Source of the DNA: Psychrobacter aquaticus CMS 56
GTDB taxonomy: Bacteria; Pseudomonadota; Gammaproteobacteria; Pseudomonadales; Moraxellaceae
Length of the DNA stretch: 64,000 bases
Direction of reading: 5' to 3'
NCBI RefSeq assembly: GCF_000471625.1
Contig: NZ_AUSW01000034.1
Location: 124,001-188,000 of the forward strand
A model generated the notes under the pieces. The model saw only the letters and a list, made by a program, of their open reading frames with translations. It did no database searches and was not told the DNA's origin. Made by a program: the position numbers and the translations under genes. Of the stretch, positions 19,459 to 28,574 are shown piece after piece. How positions within the stretch are numbered: position 1 is the first letter of the stretch; every line of letters starts with the position of its first letter.

Positions 19459-19479
19459 AATAGATACACGATATTATGC
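19445..19479 (+). repeat. Left-flank remnant of the dispersed repeat at the xseA 3' end
   Basis: The stretch from ATCGATGCTAAATAAAATAG through ATACACGATATTATGCC matches the left flank of repeat copies D and F and then stops. No hairpin core follows. It overlaps the last codons and the stop of xseA. Confidence 0.55.
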
Positions 19480-19533
19480 CGCCATTATTTATCTATTTAT
19501 TTTTTCAATATTAAAACACATTTAGGACACACT

Positions 19534-19779
19534 ATGACTACTCCTACTCGCAAACGTAAAAAAGCCGCCCCAAAAACCTTTAAGGCGGCTTACGACATTC
19601 TCAAAACCAATGCGGAGCAATTACAGCAGCAAGACGAGCCTGATATCGACAATCTAATGACCACAGTTGAAGAGTCCATTGCTGCGTATCGCATTTGTGA
19701 AACCCGCATCAATGCAGTACAACAAGCGCTAGATGCCGCATTTTCCGAAGAAAATAAGGTAGAAAGTAGCGACAGCTAA
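19534..19779 (+). CDS. xseB: Exodeoxyribonuclease VII small subunit
   Basis: XseB is the small subunit of exonuclease VII; several copies wrap the coiled coil of XseA. The 81-residue length is typical. A basic N-terminus (RKRKKAAPKTFKAAYDIL) is followed by the helical pair, the pattern LMTTVEESIAAYRICETRINAVQQAL being the family signature. It follows xseA by 75 bases and is preceded by a TAGGACA ribosome site. Its stop lies only seven bases from the stop of pncB on the other strand, with no terminator hairpin visible between them. Confidence 0.9.
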   Translation: MTTPTRKRKKAAPKTFKAAYDILKTNAEQLQQQDEPDIDNLMTTVEESIAAYRICETRINAVQQALDAAFSEENKVESSDS

Positions 19780-19786
19780 GCGCTCT

Positions 19787-21013
19787 TTATTCAAACTCAT
19801 CAACTTCAAACACTTGGCGCAAATAGGCAAGATACGTGTCATTATTAATCATGGTCTTGCCTGGACTGTCGGACAGTTTGGCGACTGGTTGTCCATTGCA
19901 CTCAACCAGTTTTAGGACAATGTTAAGCGGTGTTATGCCCATGTCGTTGGTGAGATTGGTGCCAATACCAAAGCTGGTTCTAATGCGGCCTTTGAAGTAT
20001 TGATGCAACTCCCATGCCTTTTCGAGATCCAAACCATCGCTAAAGGTCAAGATTTTCGTCTTGGGGTCTATCTTTAATTTTTCGTAATGCGCAATGGCCT
20101 TGTCGCCCCAAACATAGGGATCGCCACTATCATGACGCAGACCATCAAAAAGCTTGGCAAAATACAAATCAAAATCCCGTAAAAACGCATCCATCCCCAC
20201 AACATCGGTCAGTGCAATCCCCAAATCACCACGATATTCGTGTACCCACGCTTCAAGCGCCGCTTTTTGTGAATCACGTAAACGCACATCCAATGCCTGA
20301 AAGGCCTGCATAAACTCATGCGCCATGGTGCCTATGGGCGTCATACCCAGCTTTTTTGCCAAATACACGTTGGACGTCCCACTGACGATTTTTGGCTCGG
20401 CTTTGTGCAAAGTCTCAACCACATGAGCCTGCCACGCTTTGCTGAATCGTCTGCGAGTACCAAAATCAGCGACGATAAATGGCGGTATATCATGGCCGTT
20501 TTTCGTTTGTTCTGCTGCATAGTGATGTAACAACTCTACTTTTTCATCCAATCTGCGCTGCCCTTCTGCAATCACTCTGGCATTGGATAACGCATTAAAA
20601 TAAAGTTCATTGACAATCGCCAGCACAAAAACCTCAAAAAACATGGCCTGAATCATTGGGCCTTCAATATCGATAAATAGACGGCCTTGACCATCGGTAC
20701 TGACGGTGATAAAACGGCGTTTAAGCTTAAACAACTCTAGGTAATCCACAAAGTCTGAGCGCATAAAGCGTAGCCCGCGCAAATACTCCAGCTCATCTTC
20801 TAAAAAACGCAATTCACATAAACTGTCTAATTGTTTCTCTAGTTGTTCTTTGATGTCAGACAGTGGATAGATGGCATCTTTATTATTACGACAACGGAAG
20901 CGATAAACACCATGTGTCTGCGGAAACTGATGTAACATGGCTTGTAACATCGTAAATTTGTACAAATCATTGTCAAGTAATGAGGTAATGATAGGTGCAT
21001 CGGTAACGGTCAT
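19787..21013 (-). CDS. pncB: Nicotinate phosphoribosyltransferase
   Basis: PncB joins nicotinate to PRPP, with ATP hydrolysis, giving nicotinate mononucleotide in the NAD salvage (Preiss-Handler) pathway. The 408-residue length matches E. coli PncB (400). The N-terminus [24 protein letters not shown] is highly characteristic. It also shows [38 protein letters not shown] (with the conserved His that is phosphorylated in the family) and [19 protein letters not shown]. The gene is single on the minus strand, convergent with xseB. No NAD-responsive regulator is nearby. Confidence 0.96.
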   Translation of the reverse strand: MTVTDAPIITSLLDNDLYKFTMLQAMLHQFPQTHGVYRFRCRNNKDAIYPLSDIKEQLEKQLDSLCELRFLEDELEYLRGLRFMRSDFVDYLELFKLKRRFITVSTDGQGRLFIDIEGPMIQAMFFEVFVLAIVNELYFNALSNARVIAEGQRRLDEKVELLHHYAAEQTKNGHDIPPFIVADFGTRRRFSKAWQAHVVETLHKAEPKIVSGTSNVYLAKKLGMTPIGTMAHEFMQAFQALDVRLRDSQKAALEAWVHEYRGDLGIALTDVVGMDAFLRDFDLYFAKLFDGLRHDSGDPYVWGDKAIAHYEKLKIDPKTKILTFSDGLDLEKAWELHQYFKGRIRTSFGIGTNLTNDMGITPLNIVLKLVECNGQPVAKLSDSPGKTMINNDTYLAYLRQVFEVDEFE

Positions 21014-21227
21014 ACTATGGCCTTAAAAAAGCTAAAATAAGAAATAAGCGTCACCCAATACTCAAAGCGACATCATAATGTGGACAATGGACTAAAGAAC
21101 GCATAAATGCCCAATGAACCGCTAAGTATAACGAAGTTTTCGGTTGATTTCAGAGTTCACGATTGCTTGCAGCAAAACTACTACGATTGTGCGCAGTCTT
21201 TACAAAAATATGGCCAGAATCTACGCC

Positions 21228-21266
21228 AAAAAAAGACGCTAAGAAAATGCTTAACGTCTTTTTTTA
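21228..21266. terminator. Bidirectional terminator upstream of pncB
   Basis: AAAAAAAGACG and CGTCTTTTTTT form a stem with an additional TAAG/CTTA arm and a run of seven T. It can end transcripts running leftward from msrAB after repeat copy B. The interval 21014-21446 otherwise holds only that repeat and a doubtful 62-codon plus-strand ORF (21107-21295). Confidence 0.7.
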
Positions 21267-21292
21267 TCATCAACTGTTTTTACCTACTGCTA

Positions 21293-21425
21293 TAGTGGCT
21301 CTTAAATAAAATTAGGATAAATACTATCACCCGCTACTGAGACAAATTTTCCTTGCTTGCTGTGCCTGCGCAGCTCGATGCTGCGAAAAATTTATCTCAG
21401 TAGCCCTGCATTTATTTCATAGTAG
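21293..21425 (+). repeat. Dispersed hairpin repeat, copy B
   Basis: This copy has the same hairpin core as the other copies (about 21341-21406): CTGAGACAAATTTTC pairs with AAAAATTTATCTCAG, with CTTGCTTGCTGTGCC in the loop in forward orientation. The right part of the loop differs (GCAGCTCGATGCTGC), making its own small palindrome. It lies directly downstream of msrAB. Confidence 0.75.
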
Positions 21426-21446
21426 ATAAATGATATATCAATGCAA

Positions 21447-23249
21447 TTACGCTTTGACCAATTTGACCAATGGCGCATAGCCTGACTGCGGCATCACATC
21501 GACTGGAATAAACTGCAAAGCGCCACCGTTGATACAATAACGCAAGCCGCCACGATCTTTTGGACCATCAGGGAATACGTGACCGAGATGCGAATCAGCA
21601 ACCCGTGAGCGAATCTCGGTACGCACCATGTTAAATGCTTTGTCTTCATGCTGGGTAATCACTTGCATGTCAATAGGCTTGGTAAAGCTTGGCCAGCCGC
21701 AACCTGATTGATATTTATCGGTTGATAAAAATAACGGCTCACCACTGACGACATCGACATAAATACCGGGAGCAAATAAGTTATCATATTCGTGGCTGAA
21801 GGCACGTTCAGTACCTGCATCTTGAGTGATATTATATTGTGCTTTGGTCAAAGTATTCTTCAAAGCACCTTTATCAAACCCAGCATATCGTTTGGGATCT
21901 AGTGTCTCGGCGACCGTACTAACGGGAGTAAGCTTGGTACGGGTCGTGCCTTCAGGTTTGTCATCGGCAAGGCTTAAGTCAATATGGCAATAACCATTTG
22001 GATTTTTTGCCAGATAATCTTGATGATACATTTCAGCCAAATAAAAATTGTCTAGCGCTTCATTTTCAACGACGACTTTTTGCTTATATTGACTTTGCAC
22101 CCGCTTAAGCGCGGCATCAATTACTGCTTTGTCTTCTTTATCAGTATAGTAGACACCTGAGCGGTATTGTACTCCGCGATCATTGCCTTGCTTGTTTAGG
22201 CTGGTTGGATCAATCACGCGGAAGTAGTATTTTAAGATAGTGTCCAGATCCGTTTTGTCCGCATCGTAAGTGACTTTGACAGCTTCAGCATGTCCTGAAC
22301 CACGAATCACTTGCTCATAGCTTGGATTGGCCATATCACCATTGGCGTAGCCTGATACCGCATCTACGACGCCATCGACCCGCTCCATATAAGCTTCTAC
22401 GCCCCAAAAACAGCCGCCAGCAAGATAAATTGAGCGCGTGTTAATCGCTTTGCCTTTGTCATTATAATAAACCCCATCTTTTTGCTTGATGGTCTCAATC
22501 TTGCTGTTGCTGTCTAACGTTTGCGCGTTTGCAGGTTTGGCAGTGCCCGCTTTTAGCTCAGCAAAATCGTTGTTGGCATTTTCGGCAAGCGCATAGGCTT
22601 GCTCTGCCGATATATTGCCTTTGACTAAATGTACTAAATTGCCGTTTTTATCAAGTATCGCCCAGCTTGGATACACCTGCACACCAAGCTTGTTGATCAA
22701 CTTGCCTGACGCATCAGACAAGACAGGTAACTGTGGATAATCTGCTTGAACACCAGCATACCAAGTGCCAAACTCACCATCCGCTTTTTCATTCAAATGA
22801 CCAGGACTGACCACGGTCACGACATTCAAATCAGCAAATTTTGGATCGGTGCGCCACTCCTCCGTTTCCTCGAGCGTTCCCAAACAAAGCGGACACCAGC
22901 TTGCCCAAAATTTCACCAAGGTGGGTTTATTAGGATCAATTACTGCGGCCCCCGTGTCACCCAAGCCTTTGGTCAATTGCGGCAATGCCTGCATTTGCCC
23001 CAGCATATCAGATGGCAACATGTCACGTGAGCTGTTTACGCCGCTGTTTTGCTTGCCTAATTTGGTGCTACTGCTCGCATCATTTTCCGCACTGCTCATT
23101 TGTCCACAAGCAACCAATATGCCTGCACTCAATACTGTCGTGATACCAAACGCACGGGCGTTTTTAAACCAGCGCGATGAGGCACGTGATTTTGTCGCCA
23201 ATGTATTAACATTGCTGTGGTCATTACTGTGAATCTGTTTGTGTGACAT
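21447..23249 (-). CDS. msrAB: Thioredoxin-MsrA-MsrB trimodular methionine sulfoxide reductase, lipoprotein type
   Basis: This protein repairs oxidised methionine in envelope proteins. The order of domains matches Neisseria PilB: a TlpA-like thioredoxin domain with redox motif WCPLC (Cys 119 and 122), MsrA with the catalytic Cys280 in GGCFWG, and MsrB with GCGWPSF at 516-522 and catalytic Cys572 in RYCING. MsrA reduces the S isomer and MsrB the R isomer; the thioredoxin domain takes electrons from the membrane protein DsbD in the Neisseria system. Unlike a simple secreted form, the N-terminus has a long basic leader and then LVAC with Cys48, which reads as a lipobox, so I infer membrane anchoring in the periplasm. 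The length of 600 exceeds PilB (about 520), mainly from the leader and the linker at about 225-272. Confidence 0.93.
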   Translation of the reverse strand: MSHKQIHSNDHSNVNTLATKSRASSRWFKNARAFGITTVLSAGILVACGQMSSAENDASSSTKLGKQNSGVNSSRDMLPSDMLGQMQALPQLTKGLGDTGAAVIDPNKPTLVKFWASWCPLCLGTLEETEEWRTDPKFADLNVVTVVSPGHLNEKADGEFGTWYAGVQADYPQLPVLSDASGKLINKLGVQVYPSWAILDKNGNLVHLVKGNISAEQAYALAENANNDFAELKAGTAKPANAQTLDSNSKIETIKQKDGVYYNDKGKAINTRSIYLAGGCFWGVEAYMERVDGVVDAVSGYANGDMANPSYEQVIRGSGHAEAVKVTYDADKTDLDTILKYYFRVIDPTSLNKQGNDRGVQYRSGVYYTDKEDKAVIDAALKRVQSQYKQKVVVENEALDNFYLAEMYHQDYLAKNPNGYCHIDLSLADDKPEGTTRTKLTPVSTVAETLDPKRYAGFDKGALKNTLTKAQYNITQDAGTERAFSHEYDNLFAPGIYVDVVSGEPLFLSTDKYQSGCGWPSFTKPIDMQVITQHEDKAFNMVRTEIRSRVADSHLGHVFPDGPKDRGGLRYCINGGALQFIPVDVMPQSGYAPLVKLVKA

Positions 23250-23490
23250 GATATGTCCTTTTTACGAAGTCTTGCGATCATATACTTGATGATAGTTGGC
23301 AGTAGGCTAAACGAGTTTGACGCAGCTAATCGTATTTTTTGAGTTTGGTATTAGGTAGACTTAACAGTATACCTCGATGGTCGAGCCTACATTAATAGTA
23401 AGTTGTGCGCTGCTACACTTTTTTAACAACGTAGCAAAAGTAGCGATATAGAGAAATGGCTAACATGACGACTCATGCTTGAATATATAT

Positions 23491-23707
23491 TTAGGGGCTG
23501 TATAAAATCCAACCATGACGCTGACAGAGACTATTTGTGAGTTCTATAGTGAGTTTAGTATAAAAACGAGTCAGCGGGACTGGACTGGAATGAATTTTTC
23601 GTAGCCTCTGTCTGCGAAGGCACAGGAAGCCAGAAAAATTTATACCAGTTCTACATTGAAATATAATGTAGCTGTTTTATTTAGCTTCGACCATATATAG
23701 CCCCTAA
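23491..23707 (-). repeat. Dispersed hairpin repeat, copy C, with inverted termini
   Basis: This 217-bp copy is bounded by TTAGGGGCTGTATA on the left and TATATAGCCCCTAA on the right, an inverted pair. The core (about 23572-23651) reads GTAGCCTCTGTCTGCGAAGG then CACAGGAAGC, so both core and flanks are in reverse orientation. The right end overlaps the stop codon of proV (TAG at 23704-23706 on the minus strand). The interval 23250-23703 contains nothing else that I can recognise. Confidence 0.75.
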
Positions 23708-24582
23708 GTTTTGGCACTCATAAATTGTGCCACATAGTCATCCGCTGGATTGTGACGCAAGTCACTTGGCGTGCCTGTTTGTACCAAACGTCCACCATTT
23801 AAGATGCTAATGCGTTGACCTACTTTGACGGCTTCATCGATATCATGAGTAATGAAAACAATGGTTTTATTCAAGCGCTCTTGTAACGCTAATAATTGGT
23901 CTTGCAATTGGGCTCGAATCAGCGGATCAAGCGCAGAAAACGCTTCATCCATCAGCAAAATTGGATTGTCCGTTGCCAAAGCCCGCGCCAACCCAACCCG
24001 CTGCTGCATACCACCTGACAACTCATCAGGATAACTGCGCTCCAAGTTTGACAGCCCAACTTCATGGAGCCAATGTCGAGCAACGTCATGGCGCTCCTTG
24101 ACACCCATTTTGCGCACACGCAAACCATAAGCGACGTTCTGTATGACGGTCATATGTGGTACTAAGCCAAAATGCTGAAAGACCATACTGACCGTTTGCT
24201 GACGATAATGTTGCAGCTCTTTGTCATCAAGCGCCAATATATTGATAGACGACGATGATGTTTCAGTCTCTGCTATCTTTGCCATAGTAGAAGGTTTTGC
24301 ATTGATAGAAGTATCGACCCATATCTTACCGCTGGTTGGGTCAATCAATCGATTGATATGACGTATCAATGTCGATTTGCCCGAGCCTGATAATCCCATA
24401 ATACAATGCAGCTCACCCGCCTTGACCGCCAGATTGATATCGTAAAGCCCAACCGAATAGCCCGTTTTTTCTTTTACTTCGCTGCTATCCATACCTTCTG
24501 CTAGTAATGCCAATGCAGCCTGTGCTTGCGAGCTACTGGCATTATAGATTTTACTGATGTTCTCTAAGCGGATATGATTCAT
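23704..24582 (-). CDS. proV: Glycine betaine/proline ABC transporter ATPase, lacking CBS domains
   Basis: This is the ATPase of a ProU/OpuA-type importer for glycine betaine or related osmolytes. Walker A GLSGSGKS is at residues 63-70, signature LSGGMQQR at 188-195 and Walker B ILLMDEA at 208-214. The N-terminal pattern KIYNASSSQAQAALALLAEG is typical of ProV. The chain ends at residue 292, just after the ATPase domain, whereas E. coli ProV (400) carries two C-terminal CBS domains; in the related OpuA these sense ionic strength. There is also an extra Ser/Thr-rich insert at about 91-114. The frame extends to a GTG at 24603, but ATG 24582 gives the family start. The stop codon lies in repeat copy C. 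It is downstream of proXW with a 103-base gap. Confidence 0.9.
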   Translation of the reverse strand: MNHIRLENISKIYNASSSQAQAALALLAEGMDSSEVKEKTGYSVGLYDINLAVKAGELHCIMGLSGSGKSTLIRHINRLIDPTSGKIWVDTSINAKPSTMAKIAETETSSSSINILALDDKELQHYRQQTVSMVFQHFGLVPHMTVIQNVAYGLRVRKMGVKERHDVARHWLHEVGLSNLERSYPDELSGGMQQRVGLARALATDNPILLMDEAFSALDPLIRAQLQDQLLALQERLNKTIVFITHDIDEAVKVGQRISILNGGRLVQTGTPSDLRHNPADDYVAQFMSAKT

Positions 24583-24685
24583 CGTGGTTCTCGCTATTGG
24601 CACTGTTTTACGAACAAGGTTTTATGCGCATGGTTGTCGTTACGTTGGTCATTAATTCTGTTATTTACTAATAATTAGCAAGCAA

Positions 24686-26629
24686 CTAATCAATCGGCCG
24701 TCTGCCAGCGTCAATGGTTTTTTGTCGAGCGCGTTTGCCTTGGCCAAATGCTTGCGTAATACGGTCAATAATAATCGCCACGATAACAATGGCTGTCCCT
24801 GCTTGTAAGCCTTGACCGATATTGAGCGTTTGTATCGATTGCAATACGTCCTCGCCAAGACCCGGCGCTCCGATCATAGACGCCAATACCACCATAGAAA
24901 GTGACATCATCACCGCTTGATTGACACCTGCCATAATACTGGGCAGCGCTTGTGGTAATTTGATCCAAATGAGTAACTGCAAATGTGTGCTACCAAATGA
25001 GCGCCCTGCCTCCACCATCTCGTGATTCACTTGCGTGATACCTAGCGTTGTCAAACGAATGAGCGGCGGCAATGCATATATAATGGTGGCAAATAGCGCA
25101 GGCACTTTACCAATACCAAATAGCATCAACACTGGTATCAGATAAACAAAGCTTGGCATGGTCTGCATCACATCCAATATAGGCGTTACAACCTTGCGCA
25201 GTAGCTTACTGCCTGACATAGCAATGCCAATAGGAATACCAATCACCACTGTGACCAACACCGAGACGATGAGCAGTGCCAAGGTATCAATCAATGCGCC
25301 CCATAGTCCAAACGCCCCAATTAAAAACAGTCCCGCGCCGCATGCCAGCGCAAACCAAATCTTGCGTACGCCGAACCAAGCCAACACAGTCACCAGCGCA
25401 ATAATCAACCATGGAGGAATAACGGTTAATAGACGCTCAATCGGTAGCAATAGATACGTCAGTGCCATCGTACTAATCGTACGAAACACGTCCCCATAAT
25501 TTCGGACGACGCTTGCTAAGGTATTATTCAGTGGGGTCTCAAGTGACCAAGAAGGAAAGCGTGATGACAGACCAAATGGATTATCATTGGCGGCATTGTT
25601 ATTAACGACACCAGTGTTAACGACAGCAGCGCCTGTTAAACTAACACCCAAGTTAGCCGCAAGATTGGTGGCCGCTTCTTCAGACAACCACGATTGCCAA
25701 ACCTTTGGATTTTCCCGTAAAAATACTAAAGCTTGCTCTTCTCCGCTACGTTTATTTTCACTCATCTCCAAAATAGCACCATTGAGCGCATCAGAGGTGA
25801 ACTGGACTTTTTTGAATACCTCTGCCAGCTCAGGATTGGTATCGATAAATGGCGTAGAGACCGCAATACCTAAAGGGGATACAGGAAATCCAGAAACGCA
25901 ATCGGATGTGCCATCCGCCCGTAATAAATCTTGCCAACAGGCGTCGTCATGGGCAGGAAACTCTAATGGCGCAAAGTCATATTTCGCCATCAAGCCAGTC
26001 GGCTGCCAGTAATAAAATAATAGCGGTTTGTGCTGCTCAAAAGCAGAGGCAATCTCGGCATCAAGCGCCGCCCCAGTACCAGGCTGAGCGTTGTTAAAGA
26101 TACTGTCCAAACCTGTATTTTTGAGTAGACGCGTATTAAAAATCTCACATGTCCAACCAGACGGACAGTTCATGAAGCGTGATTTGCTCGGGTTTTCAGG
26201 GTCTTTAAATAGCTCAGCATATTTAGGCAGATCTTGATAGCTGCGGAGACCGGGATTTTCTTCTAGTACATAGCTTGGCACATACCAGCCTTGGGTTGCA
26301 CCGCCTTTGAGCGTATCGCCAATGACTGCTACCTTATTTGCTTCAATGGCTTGCTCCATGATTGGGGAGCGTCCAACCCACTGCTCGCCAATAACTTGGA
26401 TATCATTCTGTGACAAGGCGGTCTCAAGTGCAGGCCCTGCCCCCGGTACCTCTTCAACCGTGCAGTCATAGCCATCTTCAGCGATGTATTTGAGCACACC
26501 AGAGATGAACTGACCGCTCTCCCATGTCAGCGCACCAAATTTGATTGGTGATTCGCAAGCGGCAGAAGCCGATATGGGCAGTAACAACGCACTCATACAC
26601 AGTAAACTTAACGCAATCCATTGGCGCAT
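24686..26629 (-). CDS. proXW: Glycine betaine ABC transporter, fused substrate-binding protein and permease
   Basis: This is a single chain of 647 residues that joins the periplasmic binding protein and the inner-membrane permease of a betaine importer. A signal sequence ends near residue 23 (SASAACESPIKFG). The binding domain (about 24-330) shows FGALTWESGQFISGVLKYIA and the tryptophan-rich segments expected for betaine cages. A linker follows, then about six or more membrane segments, with the permease EAA loop EAGRSFGSTHLQLLIW and LPSIMAGVNQAVMMSLSMV. Similar fusions are known in some OpuA systems, though usually with the binding domain at the C-terminus; here it is N-terminal. It partners with proV downstream. 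A 14-bp tandem repeat lies directly upstream. Confidence 0.9.
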   Translation of the reverse strand: MRQWIALSLLCMSALLLPISASAACESPIKFGALTWESGQFISGVLKYIAEDGYDCTVEEVPGAGPALETALSQNDIQVIGEQWVGRSPIMEQAIEANKVAVIGDTLKGGATQGWYVPSYVLEENPGLRSYQDLPKYAELFKDPENPSKSRFMNCPSGWTCEIFNTRLLKNTGLDSIFNNAQPGTGAALDAEIASAFEQHKPLLFYYWQPTGLMAKYDFAPLEFPAHDDACWQDLLRADGTSDCVSGFPVSPLGIAVSTPFIDTNPELAEVFKKVQFTSDALNGAILEMSENKRSGEEQALVFLRENPKVWQSWLSEEAATNLAANLGVSLTGAAVVNTGVVNNNAANDNPFGLSSRFPSWSLETPLNNTLASVVRNYGDVFRTISTMALTYLLLPIERLLTVIPPWLIIALVTVLAWFGVRKIWFALACGAGLFLIGAFGLWGALIDTLALLIVSVLVTVVIGIPIGIAMSGSKLLRKVVTPILDVMQTMPSFVYLIPVLMLFGIGKVPALFATIIYALPPLIRLTTLGITQVNHEMVEAGRSFGSTHLQLLIWIKLPQALPSIMAGVNQAVMMSLSMVVLASMIGAPGLGEDVLQSIQTLNIGQGLQAGTAIVIVAIIIDRITQAFGQGKRARQKTIDAGRRPID

Positions 26630-26652
26630 GGTCTGTCCTATTCAATACGGTT

Positions 26653-26750
26653 ACTTTAAAATAATGACTTTAAAATGATTACTTTAAAGTTATTATTTCA
26701 AAATGGCTATTTCAACACGCTGATTTTAGAAACGTTTACTTTAAAAACAG
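26653..26750 (+). repeat. Degenerate 14-bp tandem repeat upstream of proXW
   Basis: Six or seven consecutive units of 14 bases can be read: ACTTTAAAATAATG, ACTTTAAAATGATT, ACTTTAAAGTTATT, ATTTCAAAATGGCT, ATTTCAACACGCTG, ATTTTAGAAACGTT, then a further TACTTTAAAAACAG. The first three are near identical and the later ones decay. The array fills the space between the aldehyde dehydrogenase stop (which lies in the last units) and the proXW start, the place expected for a promoter or operator. Confidence 0.7.
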
Positions 26751-28220
26751 TGCCATGGCCTTTTTGAATAGCCCACCGTAGGGAGGCAACAATAAACCCA
26801 TACCATTGAGTTTGGTTTGTACAAAGACAGGTTTCATATGGCTTAAACGCTCAAATCCTGCTTTACCATGATAAGCACCCGTACCAGAGTCTCCAACCCC
26901 ACCAAACGGTAAATCATGCTGCGCGACATGCATAATCACTTCATTAATACATAGGCCACCAGAGACTGTATTATTACGTACCTTTTCTATCCCTCTGTGG
27001 CTATCACCAAAGACATATAGCGCCAATGGCCGTGGACGTGAATTCACAAATTGGATGGCATCATCAAGCGTCTCATAATGCATCAGCGGCAAAATCGGCG
27101 CAAAAATCTCGTCCTGCATCACCTCACTCTCAGCAGCAGGCTCACTCACAATCACTGGCGGCATGAGGCGCGTTTCTATATTAGCCTTAACGTCGGTAAG
27201 CTCATGTATTTCTTCACCTGATAACGCATCCAAATAGCCTTTTACGCGCTTAAACTGCTCACCATTGATGATGCGCGAGTAATCTGGGTTTTTCTCAATA
27301 TTGGGATAGTGCTTAGCCATCCACTCTTTTGCTAGATTAATAAATTGCTCATGATACTGACGCTGAATCAACACATAGTCAGGGGCGATACAGGTTTGAC
27401 CAGCATTCAAGGTTTTGCCCATCATCACGCGATTGACCACGGACTCTAAATTAGCATCCTCTAATACAATGACTGGTGACTTACCACCAAGCTCGAGGGT
27501 CACTGGCGTTAAATTCGGTGCGGCAGCAGCCATGACCTTTTTGCCCACAGCAGTGGAGCCAGTATAAAGCAGATGATCAAAAGGCAGCTCACTAAAAGCA
27601 GCAGCGATATCAACTTCGCCCAGCACCACACAAATCATATCAGGTGAAAAATAGCGCGCAATCGCATCAGCAAACGTTTGGGCAAATTGCGGAGCGGCCT
27701 CACTCATTTTAATCATGATTCGATTGCCCGCCGTGAGCGCATCAATCATCGGCCCTATCGCCAAAAACAGCGGATAGTTCCAAGGCACCATAATACCGAC
27801 CACTCCTAATGGCTGTGGCTGAATCTCATTATGAGCGGGCCTATAGAGCGCTGAAATAGAGACGCGCTGAGCTTTCATCCATTTTTTGCCATGTTTCTTG
27901 GCATGGCTGATACCTGTAAAGCTGGGGAACAGCTCGGCGAACTGGGTCTCTGATTCGCTACGATAGCCAAAGTCTGCACTGATTGCTTTCGCAAAACTTT
28001 CTTGATTATCGCTCAACATAATTTCTAGATTGTCTAATTGGGTTTCGCGAGTGCCCCAATCATTGATCGGTTGTGTGCGGCTTAGTGTCTGTAAACGCGA
28101 AAACTGCGCTTGCATCTCCTCAATCGTATTGGCTGTGCTCAGGACTTTGAGCGCTTGTCGCTGCACAAGATCCGTCGCGTTTGAAGTTTGCTCATTGAGG
28201 GTTTGATTATTGTCTGTCAT
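26736..28220 (-). CDS. Aldehyde dehydrogenase, coniferyl aldehyde dehydrogenase type
   Basis: This is an NAD(P)-dependent aldehyde dehydrogenase of 494 residues in the class 3-like branch that includes bacterial coniferyl aldehyde dehydrogenase (CalB). It shows the catalytic glutamate in LELGGKSP, the catalytic cysteine in NAGQTCIAPDYVL near residue 280, and the C-terminal pattern DLPFGGVGDSGTGAYHGKAG followed by FERLSHMKPV, which is typical of that branch. The true substrate may be a fatty or aromatic aldehyde. It is upstream of the betaine importer on the same strand, but it is not of the betaine aldehyde dehydrogenase type. The leader shares 15 bases (CATATGACAAGGAAG) with that of sixA. 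Confidence 0.87.
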   Translation of the reverse strand: MTDNNQTLNEQTSNATDLVQRQALKVLSTANTIEEMQAQFSRLQTLSRTQPINDWGTRETQLDNLEIMLSDNQESFAKAISADFGYRSESETQFAELFPSFTGISHAKKHGKKWMKAQRVSISALYRPAHNEIQPQPLGVVGIMVPWNYPLFLAIGPMIDALTAGNRIMIKMSEAAPQFAQTFADAIARYFSPDMICVVLGEVDIAAAFSELPFDHLLYTGSTAVGKKVMAAAAPNLTPVTLELGGKSPVIVLEDANLESVVNRVMMGKTLNAGQTCIAPDYVLIQRQYHEQFINLAKEWMAKHYPNIEKNPDYSRIINGEQFKRVKGYLDALSGEEIHELTDVKANIETRLMPPVIVSEPAAESEVMQDEIFAPILPLMHYETLDDAIQFVNSRPRPLALYVFGDSHRGIEKVRNNTVSGGLCINEVIMHVAQHDLPFGGVGDSGTGAYHGKAGFERLSHMKPVFVQTKLNGMGLLLPPYGGLFKKAMALFLK

Positions 28221-28574
28221 TGATCTTCCTTGTCATATGCGTTGGTGTTCACAGGCTACATTGGGGAAAAGACTGCGTACTTCTAGTCAGATGCTCACTT
28301 TGCTAGCTTGCCCTGACCATAAAATTCATCAGATTCCGTTCATTATACTTTAATGTAGCGCATCGATTGTTCAATGAACAGTAGATTACGTTAACTATTG
28401 CGTCTGTATGAAACAAGAAAGTGTGAGCAGATGTTTTTGAATTTTTCTTCATTACGCGTATTTCTGGAGGTGAGGTAATGATAAGATATAGTTTTGTGCG
28501 ACTGTCTTTAAAACAGCCACACACTACATCGATAACCAGTTTTTAAAATCGGCAATAATAAGATTACTACTCTC
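28221..28574. other. Divergent intergenic region between aldehyde dehydrogenase and lipB
   Basis: These 354 bases separate two divergent genes and must hold both promoters. I see no hairpin repeat or terminator. A 73-codon minus-strand frame (28303-28524) has no ribosome site or family resemblance and I do not accept it. Confidence 0.5.

Noticed and set aside
21107..21295. 62-codon plus-strand ORF before a terminator
   Set aside because: The terminator at 21228-21266 lies inside it, there is no ribosome site, and the composition is that of noncoding sequence.
25587..26012. 141-codon ORF opposite proXW
   Set aside because: It is fully antisense to a well-supported gene and has no family resemblance.
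28303..28524. 73-codon minus-strand ORF in the lipB/aldehyde dehydrogenase gap
   Set aside because: There is no ribosome site or recognisable motif, and it lies in a divergent promoter region.
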